In this document: piece after piece, positions 44,426 through 51,796 of the stretch
Layout: each line of letters starts with the position of its first letter
Position numbering within the stretch: position 1 is the first letter of the stretch
Assembly (NCBI GenBank): GCA_001899635.1
Contig: MKVQ01000048.1
Location: 310,001-374,000 of the forward strand
Origin: Myxococcales bacterium 68-20
GTDB lineage: Bacteria > Myxococcota_A > Polyangia > Polyangiales > Polyangiaceae
DNA: 64,000 bases
Direction: 5' to 3'
Position numbers and translations under genes: made by a program
The notes under the pieces: generated by a model
Seen by the model: only the letters and a program-made list of their open reading frames with translations
What the model was told of the DNA's origin: nothing
Databases searched by the model: none

Positions 44426-45238
44426 TCACTCGCTGTCGGAGTTGGAAGCGGGTGCCGCTCGATGGGTGTTCGCGTTTTCGAGAGCGATCGTCACCCGTCG
44501 GGCGAAGGCGCCCATACGATGCTCCGAAAGAAATCGAGTGCCGAGCCGACGAGCTTCGTCGGTGCGCCCTGCGCGTGCGAGCGCTTCGATGCGAAGCACC
44601 GCGACTTCGACTGCGAAGGCGCCCGTCGGGAACTCGCGATCGTACTGGTCGAGCAGCGCGAGCGTCCTCGTTGCATCGCCTGCTGCGAGGGCGGCACGCG
44701 TCGCTTCGACTTGGGCGATCTCGAGAGAGAGTGTCGAGACGCGAGACTCGGGCGGACTGAGCGGGGCCTGCGTGGCGTGCTTGACCCGCTTCGGCGGAGC
44801 GACCTTCGCGCCGGCGTTGGTTTGGGCGACGGGGGCGCTGGGCAGCGCGTGCGGCGTCACGATCGGGATCGCAGAGGCCGTGCCATCCCCCAGCGGCGCC
44901 GGTTCCGGTGGCGCGATCGCGGCATCCGCCGGGCTGCGCGCAGGCGCATCGCTCTGACCGCGCGCCGGAGGTGCGTCGAACGACGTTGCGACGACGAGCG
45001 TTGCGGCGCCCGAGAGGACGAGCACGGCTCCGGCGCCGTGGAGGTAGTGGCCACTCCTCCGAAGGAGCTGGCTCAGGCGTCCGCCACCATCCGGGCTCGC
45101 GGGAGCGCCGGCGAGCGCCGAGAGCATCCGAGCACGTGCGTTCGGATCGGGCGCATCGTCTTTGGTGGACTCCAGCAACGTGCGCGCCGTCTCGTCGAGC
45201 GAGCCACGGAGGAGCGGTTCGAAATCGGAAGATGACAC
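44426..45238 (-). CDS. Membrane TPR protein in anti-sigma position, copy 3
   Basis: 270 residues from a GTG at 45238 (GGGAG site, 1 bp after the sigma stop). Cytoplasmic N-terminus about 1-60 (DFEPLLRGSLDETARTLLE), transmembrane helix GAGAVLVLSGAATLVVAT (about 65-83), Pro/Ala linker, then a C-terminal helical region EATRAALAAGDATRTLALLDQYDREF and EALARAGRTDEARRLG resembling the copy 1 TPR part. No zinc-binding motif. Proposed regulator of the preceding sigma factor by position and topology. Confidence 0.65.
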   Translation of the reverse strand: MSSSDFEPLLRGSLDETARTLLESTKDDAPDPNARARMLSALAGAPASPDGGGRLSQLLRRSGHYLHGAGAVLVLSGAATLVVATSFDAPPARGQSDAPARSPADAAIAPPEPAPLGDGTASAIPIVTPHALPSAPVAQTNAGAKVAPPKRVKHATQAPLSPPESRVSTLSLEIAQVEATRAALAAGDATRTLALLDQYDREFPTGAFAVEVAVLRIEALARAGRTDEARRLGTRFLSEHRMGAFARRVTIALENANTHRAAPASNSDSE

Positions 45239-45239
45239 G

Positions 45240-45884
45240 CTAGACTCCCTGCCTTTTCGCGCGAATTCGCGCGACCGCCGCTTCAAAGTCTTCGCGCGCT
45301 CGCCGGAGACGGGAGGCCACGGTTCCGATCGGAACGTCGAGAAGCTCTGCTATCTCGGGCTGAGAAAGCTCTTCCAGCTCGAAGAGCACGAAGACGATCC
45401 GCCGCTCTTCCGACATCTTCGCGAGGATGTCGTCGATCATGGCACGCGCTTGCGCGCGGCTGAGCGACGTCTCCGCGGTCGGGCTCGGGGAGAGCGACTC
45501 CGGCGCGTCGCCCTCCGACACTTCTCGTTTGCGCGCGGTTGCATAATTACGCCGTACGCGCGCGGCCACGCGCATGACGATGCCGAAGATGTAGCTGCGC
45601 TCTTCGCCCTCCCTCACGCTCGAGAGCTTGAGAGACAGCGTCAGGAAGACCTGCTGGGTGGCGTCGTCGGTTTCGGGGGGCGTGATGCCCAGGCGACGAA
45701 GCGAGCGCCAGACGAAGTCGTAATGCTCGAGCGCGAGCGCTTGTAGGCGCGGGTCGAGCGTGCGCACCGCGGGAGCCTCCCGCTTGTCGTCTGCCGTCAG
45801 ATCTGCAGCACGTACCGCGAACATCACGACCTTGTGCGCGCTATGCCGGATGGGGGCTCGAGCGATCCCAAAATCGTCACGCAT
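45240..45884 (-). CDS. ECF-type sigma factor, copy 3
   Basis: 214 residues from the ATG at 45884 (an ATG at 45824 is also possible). Region 2: TDDATQQVFLTLSLKLSSV then RSYIFGIVMRVAARVRRNYA; region 4: ERRIVFVLFELEELSQPEIA and GTVASRLRRAREDFEAAVAR. It starts 48 bp after the barrel-like gene, so in this copy the barrel-like gene could lead the operon. Region 4 closely matches copy 2, meaning the two may recognise similar promoters. Confidence 0.84.
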   Translation of the reverse strand: MRDDFGIARAPIRHSAHKVVMFAVRAADLTADDKREAPAVRTLDPRLQALALEHYDFVWRSLRRLGITPPETDDATQQVFLTLSLKLSSVREGEERSYIFGIVMRVAARVRRNYATARKREVSEGDAPESLSPSPTAETSLSRAQARAMIDDILAKMSEERRIVFVLFELEELSQPEIAELLDVPIGTVASRLRRAREDFEAAVARIRAKRQGV

Positions 45885-45931
45885 GAGGCTCGGCCTCGAG
45901 CTCGACCGCGCTCGGGAGTCGGGAGCGGGTC

Positions 45932-46969
45932 TCAGTGAAGGTGTGCGACGAAGGCTGCGCCCGCGAACGGGATGACAGCGGGGGCGTCGTAGACCACGGT
46001 GGCAGGCTCGAAGAAGAGCTGATAGCGGAGGACGGGGACGCGCGCGCCCCCGCTCACCTCGAAGGAGAACGCGGGATGGGCTTGCCAGGAGAGTCTGGCG
46101 GAGGCGCCGGCGGCGACCCACGATCTCGATTCCGAGCGAAATCGTAGAGGGGCGTCGACGGCGGCGTCGAGCCTGCCTACCTCACCTTCGGCGCAAGCGC
46201 CGACCCCCAGCGCACGCACACGAAGGACTTCGGCGCAGGCTCCCAAAAGCAGCTCGCTCCACTGCACGTTTGCAGTTCCGTCGGGCGTCACGAACCGCTC
46301 CTGAAAGCTGCGCCCCACCCCGAGCCGGACGGCCGGCGCAAGGGCACCTCGAAATCGGACCTCTCCGAAGAGCATGGGCATGACGATCAGCGAGCGATTG
46401 GCAGAAGCCTCGATGCCCGTGGCGAGAGAGAGCTCGAGAGATCGGCCGCTGCGAGCGGTCGAGGGCGCCGGAGAAGCCTCGACGACGGCGCGAGCCTCGG
46501 GTTGAGACCGAGCAGGCGGAAGGAGCGGCGTGAGCGATGGTGCAGGAGGCGCGGGGGTACGCAAAGCGCCTTCGTCGAGGCCGATCGCGGCCATGACCGC
46601 GAGCGCAGCCAGGACCTCTTCGCACGATGGCGATGACGCCTCGCGCTCGGCTCGTTCGTCTCCGACATCGAGCGCCAGCGTTCCATGGCTGAGGTCGCCG
46701 CGGCGTTCGACTCGGATCTCGACGCGCACGGCCGGCTCGCTGTCGGCCGCCTCGCGGATGCGCTCGAGCCTGGCCGTGAGGCGCTCCGCGAGCGGCGGAC
46801 TCTTCGGGCAGCCCTCGTGGAGTCTCTCGACGGTGCGGACCGCGATGGGCCGTGGCGTCTCTGCTCGCGCGTGGCCGCCCGGGGCGAGCAACGACGAAAG
46901 CATCACACCCGCAAGGAACGCGACGAAGCCAGGGCGATGTCGGCTTCGAACGCCGCTCGGACTCACCAT
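45932..46969 (-). CDS. Exported barrel-like protein of module copy 3
   Basis: 345 residues from the ATG at 46969. A signal peptide follows a basic start (ending GGHARAE). The N-terminal domain has SPSCEEVLAALAVMAAIGL, matching SCDAVARAAGLLVALAAL of copy 1. A Pro linker leads to a strand-rich half ending AGAAFVAHLH. Co-oriented with and just upstream of the sigma gene, unlike copies 1 and 2. Function unknown. Confidence 0.6.
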   Translation of the reverse strand: MVSPSGVRSRHRPGFVAFLAGVMLSSLLAPGGHARAETPRPIAVRTVERLHEGCPKSPPLAERLTARLERIREAADSEPAVRVEIRVERRGDLSHGTLALDVGDERAEREASSPSCEEVLAALAVMAAIGLDEGALRTPAPPAPSLTPLLPPARSQPEARAVVEASPAPSTARSGRSLELSLATGIEASANRSLIVMPMLFGEVRFRGALAPAVRLGVGRSFQERFVTPDGTANVQWSELLLGACAEVLRVRALGVGACAEGEVGRLDAAVDAPLRFRSESRSWVAAGASARLSWQAHPAFSFEVSGGARVPVLRYQLFFEPATVVYDAPAVIPFAGAAFVAHLH

Positions 46970-47232
46970 CGTTCGTTTCAACTCGCTCGCGTCGCCCGGC
47001 CCGCCTCACGGCCGTCGTGCGGCAGCGGCACGAGTCGAGCGGCGCCTCGACCGCACGTCGTCAGGGTAAGCGAAAGCCATCGTGCGGCCAAGGGCTGCAC
47101 ACGCCCACGGAAGAGCGGAGACGGGTGCACGATGCTCGAGCTCATACGTCCCCTCGCGCCCCTCGAGATTTGGGTTCTCGTCGTGGGCGGATGCCGCTCG
47201 GCAGCCGGACGCTCGGCCGCGCGCACGCGCAG

Positions 47233-48387
47233 CTACTTCAGCGCCTTCGCCATGCGTCTCACGGCTTCCTCGAGCAACGTCCGCGTCGTCGCGAAGTTGA
47301 GCCGCGCGTAGCCCTCGCCGCCGGTTCCGAAGATCGGTCCGGACGAGAGCGCGACTCGACCGCGATCGAGGAACGCCTTGGCGGGATCGCGTCCGAGGCC
47401 GAGATCGGTGCAGTCGATCCACGCGAGGTAGCTTGCTTGCGGGACGACGTAGCGCGCACGCGGGAGATGCTCGGCGAGGAGATCCGTGACGAGCCGCCGG
47501 TTGCGATCGAGGATCCGGAGCGTCGCGGCGAGCCACTCGCTGCCTTGCTCGAAGGCAGCGCGAGCGCCGAGCACGCCGAGATGGCCAGAGTGGTACGGCA
47601 GCTCGATCGGGAGCCGGTCGAGGACCGCGCGCGGTGCATCGTGACACGCGACCGTCATCGCGGCTTTGAGCCCGGCGAGGTTCCACGTCTTCGACGCGGA
47701 CGTCAGGACGATCGACGTGCGCGCTGCGTCTGATGACACGGTCGGGAACGGCGCGTGGGTCGCCCCGGCGTGGGTCAGCGGGGCATGGATCTCATCGCTC
47801 AGGACGAGCACGTCGTGGTGCGCAGCGAGCTCCGCGATGCGCGCGAGCGTGGCCTTCGGGTGGACGACGCCGGCCGGATTGTGCGGCGAGCAGAGGATGT
47901 GAACGCGTGCTCCCGCGGCATACGCGCGCTCGATCGCGTCGAGATCGAGCTGCAGGCTCCCGCTCTCGGACCGGGTCAGAGGTGTCTCCACGACCGTGCG
48001 GTGGAGGCGCCGAATCGTCCACGCGAACGGATGGTAGACGGGCGGATCGATCACGACGCCGTCCCCCGGCTTCGTCGCGACGAGAAGGAGCTCTCCGATC
48101 GCGGTCACGACATCGGGAGCGACACGCACGTCGCTCGGAGCGACCTCCCATCCCCACGTCTTCCGCGCCCAGGGTGCGAACGCCTCACCGAGCCCTCGCG
48201 GGTCCGCGTAGCCGGTGTCGTCGTCCTCGACGGCGGCACGGAGAACGCGCTTGATGGGCTCGGCGACGGGGAAATCCATCTCCGCCACCCACGCCGGCAG
48301 GACGTCGCCGGGATAGACGCGCCACTTCGCGCTCTGGCGCCTGCGGAGATCGGCTTCGGTCACGAGGTCGAACGGGTGCTCGCTCAC
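47233..48387 (-). CDS. MalY/PatB-type PLP aminotransferase (C-S lyase)
   Basis: 384 residues. Fold-type I aminotransferase with MalY/PatB hallmarks: WVAEMDFPVAEPI, VVIDPPVYHPF, CSPHNPAGVVHP, LSDEIHAPL, PLP lysine in TSASKTWNLAGLKAAM and a C-terminal RLNFAT arginine. Family members cleave cystathionine or other C-S bonds (beta-lyase), some also acting as regulators. No Met-biosynthesis gene adjoins it. The RelA/SpoT-domain gene lies upstream on the same strand, 9 bp apart, so they may be co-transcribed. Confidence 0.87.
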   Translation of the reverse strand: MSEHPFDLVTEADLRRRQSAKWRVYPGDVLPAWVAEMDFPVAEPIKRVLRAAVEDDDTGYADPRGLGEAFAPWARKTWGWEVAPSDVRVAPDVVTAIGELLLVATKPGDGVVIDPPVYHPFAWTIRRLHRTVVETPLTRSESGSLQLDLDAIERAYAAGARVHILCSPHNPAGVVHPKATLARIAELAAHHDVLVLSDEIHAPLTHAGATHAPFPTVSSDAARTSIVLTSASKTWNLAGLKAAMTVACHDAPRAVLDRLPIELPYHSGHLGVLGARAAFEQGSEWLAATLRILDRNRRLVTDLLAEHLPRARYVVPQASYLAWIDCTDLGLGRDPAKAFLDRGRVALSSGPIFGTGGEGYARLNFATTRTLLEEAVRRMAKALK

Positions 48388-48396
48388 GACCGAAGC

Positions 48397-49527
48397 TTAG
48401 CCTGATACGAGCGGCGCCACGTCCGGATGCACACCGACGTCCCCGAGAACATCGACGAGCATGCTCGCGACCTGGTGTGCCATCCGGGCATCGTCGGGGT
48501 AGTCGAGCTCGCGATAGAGACGGGCGAGCCGCTCGACCTTGTCGATCCGCAGCGTCGACGTGCGGAGGACCTCGACGTGCGCGAGGAAGAAGAGCGAATA
48601 ACCTCGGAAGATGCGCGCCATCCGGTCCGGCGAGAGTCGCCAGGTCTGCCAGGCGAAGGCGAAGTAAGGCTTCACCATGGCGGCAATGACGTCCTGGTGC
48701 TCCAGGATGCCCGCGCGCGCGTCCGCCACGTTACGGACGCCGCTCGAAGCGAGCATCTTGAGGAGGTAGTCGGGATAGAACGCCTCCTCCCCGAGCTCCT
48801 TGTCGAGGACGAGCGCGATCTTGCGATCGAGCAACCGTACCTCGGCACAATCGAGGAGTGCGTCGAGCGAGACACGATCGAGCGGCACCGGCGCCCCGCC
48901 CGCCTCGATCCGTGCGGGCAGCGCGCGTGCGTAGCTCTCGAGGTCGCGACGGATCGCCCCGAACTCCTGGTCCGCGAGCTCGAGGAGCCCCGCGAGGCGG
49001 TTCAGTCGTCGCCGGGCGACCGCCGGCACCTCATCCGTCGCCTTGTAGCCGAGGTCGTGCTCGATCTCCGCCCAGGCGTGCTCGAGGACCGTTCGCACCT
49101 GGACCTCGAAGCGAGCGCTCTCCGGGAGGCCGCCGCCGATCCGGCACACGTAGTGGAGGGATCGATAGCCGAACTCGGTCGGCTCTCTTCGCCGCTTGTC
49201 GGTCGAATGCCCGAAGTCGACGGGCAGTCGCGTCTCGACCAGCTTCCCGACACGATCGACGGCGTCCTCGAAGTACGTGATGACGCGAAGGCCGATCAGA
49301 TCCGTGATCGTCCAGAGATCGGTGTAGCTCCGATCGGGTCGGGCGATCTTGCGCGCCAGGCTCTCTCGGCTCTTGAGCCGCAAAGAGACCGAGTGCGCCT
49401 TCAGCGCAGGGTCGGACGCAAGCAGGGCCTCGAGCTCCGTACAGAGCGCCTCGCCGCGGGCTCGCAAGGCTGGGAGGACGTCGTCGTAGTGTTCGAGGAG
49501 CGCCTCGCACTGCATGCAGCCGCTCAT
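48397..49527 (-). CDS. Stand-alone RelA/SpoT-domain protein
   Basis: 376 residues from the ATG at 49527 (ATG at 49515 alternative). A nucleotidyltransferase domain at about 25-190 has LRLKSRESLARKI, TDLWTITDLIGLRVITYF, PTEFGYRSLHYVCRI and FEVQVRTVLEHAWAEIEHDLGY, all typical of (p)ppGpp synthetase domains. No HD hydrolase, TGS or ACT domain. The extra ~180 C-terminal residues are helical and unassigned, longer than classic small alarmone synthetases. It probably makes (p)ppGpp or a related nucleotide, possibly under a local signal sensed by the C-terminus. Activity inferred from motifs. Confidence 0.82.
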   Translation of the reverse strand: MSGCMQCEALLEHYDDVLPALRARGEALCTELEALLASDPALKAHSVSLRLKSRESLARKIARPDRSYTDLWTITDLIGLRVITYFEDAVDRVGKLVETRLPVDFGHSTDKRRREPTEFGYRSLHYVCRIGGGLPESARFEVQVRTVLEHAWAEIEHDLGYKATDEVPAVARRRLNRLAGLLELADQEFGAIRRDLESYARALPARIEAGGAPVPLDRVSLDALLDCAEVRLLDRKIALVLDKELGEEAFYPDYLLKMLASSGVRNVADARAGILEHQDVIAAMVKPYFAFAWQTWRLSPDRMARIFRGYSLFFLAHVEVLRTSTLRIDKVERLARLYRELDYPDDARMAHQVASMLVDVLGDVGVHPDVAPLVSG

Positions 49528-49773
49528 CTTCGCCGAACGCGCGCACAGCGTCGAGCACGAGGCACGAATGCGGATCGAGCACAGCCGTCGGCCTCGACCT
49601 TGGCTCGGGCGAATGCCCTTCGTTGCGCGCGGCAGCACCGATCCTCGCACGACGCGGCGGTGCGAGCTGCACAGCTCCGTGGAGCGGCGTGCTCACATGC
49701 TCGCTGCGATCGTCGGCGGACACGGCCTCACGTGTTGAAAAACGCGCTCTCAGCAAGCAGACTGCCCGGGCGT

Positions 49774-51486
49774 ATGAGCCGCAACGTCGACGATGGCGCC
49801 GCAGCCCGCATCGGGTCAACCCTGCGAGGCAAGTGGGTGCTCGAAGAGCTCATCGGTGTCGGCGGCATGGCGAGCGTCTACGCGGCCCGGCACAAGATTG
49901 GCCGGCGCGACGCGATCAAGATCCTCCATCAGAAGGTCGCCGAGTCCGAGCAGCTCAGGGCGCGTTTCGAGCAAGAAGCACACGCGGTCAACGCGTTCCG
50001 ACATCCAGGCGTCGTCGAGATCCGCGACGTCGACACGGCCGAGGATGGTGCGCCCTTCCTCGTGATGGAGCTGCTCGAGGGCGAATCGCTCGCGCAGCGG
50101 GTCAAGCGGGAGCACTCGCTCGACTCGCGCGTGATGCTCGACATCGCCGGTCAGGTGCTCGATGTGCTCGCCGCCGCGCACGCGCGCGGGATCGTTCATC
50201 GCGACATCAAGCCCGACAACATCTTCCTGTCGAAGGACGGGAAGGTGAAGGTGCTCGACTTCGGGATCGCGCGCGTTCGTTCGGCGGACAAGCGAGCCCT
50301 GACGACGAAGGCCGGCGTCACGCTCGGGACGATGGCGTACATGGCGCCGGAGCAGGCGCGCGGCGAAGAGATCGACGGCCGGGCGGACGTCTATGCCGTC
50401 GGCGCAACGATGTTCCGCTGCCTCGCGGGGCGCATCGTGCACGATGCCGACTCGCAGTCCTCGCTCGTCATGCGCGTCATCGCGCACGGCGCTCCGCGGC
50501 TCCGCACGATCGTTCGCGACATCGATCCGAACATCGCCGCCGTGGTCGATCGCGCGCTCGCCTTCGATCGCGAGGACCGATACCCGGACGCCGGGACGAT
50601 GCTCTCCGATCTCCGGCTCGTCCAGGCGGGCATGGCGCCGCCCTACGCGACGACGGCGCCGGAGATCCCGGCGCAGCCGCGCGACTCACTCTTCGGCCGG
50701 GCGTCGAGCGAGGCGCAGGGCAAGCCGACGGTCATGCCGGCCAAGCTCCAGCAACAGCGCGAGCCCGTCGCGTTCGGGACGCAGGTCGGGCGCGTCGCTC
50801 TCGATCGATTCGCCGACGCAGCGAGACTGGCCCCCGAAGCCGGACCGCCGTCGGCGGCGACTCGCATGGGAGGCGCCGACGTCCCGGCCGATGCGTTGCC
50901 GTCGCTCGCCCGACCGAGCGCGTCGCCCACGCGGGTCACGCACGAGGCGCAGCCGGTGTCCGCGCCCACACGCATCTCGCACGAGGACGCGCTGCCGTCC
51001 GCGGCGCTTCCCTCGATGCCGCTGCCACCGCCGGTCGTCGATCGCGTCGTGATCGTCCCGTCTCGACAGGGCGGCGTGACCGTTCAGTCCGCGTCTGCCG
51101 GGGCACCGACCAAACAAAACCCGGCGAACGCCGGCAGCGACATCGCCACGCTCTACGGGCACGCTCCGCCACCGATGATGCCGCCACCTCCGGCTCCGGC
51201 GCCTTCACCGCCGGGCGCATCACCGGTCCTCACGCCGTTCGGCGAGCTGTCCGCGTTCATCCAGAAGCGCCCCTCCGCCACCTTGCTCGCGATCGGCGGC
51301 GGCGTCGCCGTAGTCGCCCTCTTGCTGATGGTCGTCGCAATCGCCTGGGTCGCGACCGCGACGAGCAAGCGTGCGGACGAGGCCGCCGCCCCGTCCGACG
51401 TCGCTCCGGCGCCCACGACGCCGCAGACGGAGCGCACCCGGGAGCTTCCCCCGCCACCTCCCGCTCCCCGCAAATCGCGCAAGTAG
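49774..51486 (+). CDS. Membrane-anchored Ser/Thr protein kinase
   Basis: 570 residues from the ATG at 49774. Kinase domain about 20-290: GVGGMAS loop, DAIKIL lysine, HRDIKPDN, DFGIAR and GTMAYMAPEQ. A ~200-residue Pro/Ala/Ser linker with repeated AATRMGG, SPTRVTHE and APTRISHE-like elements follows. A transmembrane helix lies near 500-527 (TLLAIGGGVAVVALLLMVVA), with a short Pro-rich external tail. The repeated xxTRxxHE elements may be phosphorylation or FHA-docking sites; that is speculation. Divergent from the RelA/SpoT gene. Confidence 0.87.
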   Translation: MSRNVDDGAAARIGSTLRGKWVLEELIGVGGMASVYAARHKIGRRDAIKILHQKVAESEQLRARFEQEAHAVNAFRHPGVVEIRDVDTAEDGAPFLVMELLEGESLAQRVKREHSLDSRVMLDIAGQVLDVLAAAHARGIVHRDIKPDNIFLSKDGKVKVLDFGIARVRSADKRALTTKAGVTLGTMAYMAPEQARGEEIDGRADVYAVGATMFRCLAGRIVHDADSQSSLVMRVIAHGAPRLRTIVRDIDPNIAAVVDRALAFDREDRYPDAGTMLSDLRLVQAGMAPPYATTAPEIPAQPRDSLFGRASSEAQGKPTVMPAKLQQQREPVAFGTQVGRVALDRFADAARLAPEAGPPSAATRMGGADVPADALPSLARPSASPTRVTHEAQPVSAPTRISHEDALPSAALPSMPLPPPVVDRVVIVPSRQGGVTVQSASAGAPTKQNPANAGSDIATLYGHAPPPMMPPPPAPAPSPPGASPVLTPFGELSAFIQKRPSATLLAIGGGVAVVALLLMVVAIAWVATATSKRADEAAAPSDVAPAPTTPQTERTRELPPPPPAPRKSRK

Positions 51487-51796
51487 CCCGTCGAATCCGA
51501 TCACTCCGCGGAGCAGTCGATCCGGCAGGCCACGATCGCGCGATGTAGACGAGCGGCGGATCGAGCGCTGCTCGGAGCGGCGCATCCCCAGAACGAGAAA
51601 GGAACGGCGCCCACCCTCACACCTTGGCGCCGTGAAAACTCTTGTCGGGACCGCAGAAGTTGCAGACCTCCGGCGGACCGACCACCCTCCTCGCGCGAGA
51701 AAAGGCATTGCTGCCGCAGGCACGATAAATGCTTAGTATTCTCTGGCTCTTCCCCTGACCGTCGCCGACGGCCCGGGAACGAGCGCAGGAGGATGT
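51487..51796. other. Intergenic region, 310 bp
   Basis: Leader of the large lipoprotein gene. An AT-rich stretch around 51726-51743 (GATAAATGCTTAGTATTC) may carry its -10 element; no clear -35 was seen. On the minus strand, 51617-51685 could encode a 22-residue GTG-started peptide with a CNFCG motif right after a GGAGG, too short to call. Otherwise nothing recognised. Confidence 0.45.

Noticed and set aside
6685-46969. Composite transposon or phage origin of the modules
   Set aside because: No transposase, integrase, tRNA end or insertion-sequence ends were seen; only the direct repeat around copy 2 hints at recombination.
48427-49773. Long in-frame extension upstream of the kinase at 49774
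   Set aside because: It runs antisense to the RelA/SpoT gene and reads as Arg/Asp-rich shadow sequence; the kinase begins at MSRN, just before its domain.
51617-51685. 22-residue peptide with a CNFCG motif after a GGAGG
   Set aside because: Too short, and there is no evidence beyond the ribosome-like site and one motif; mentioned only in the intergenic entry.
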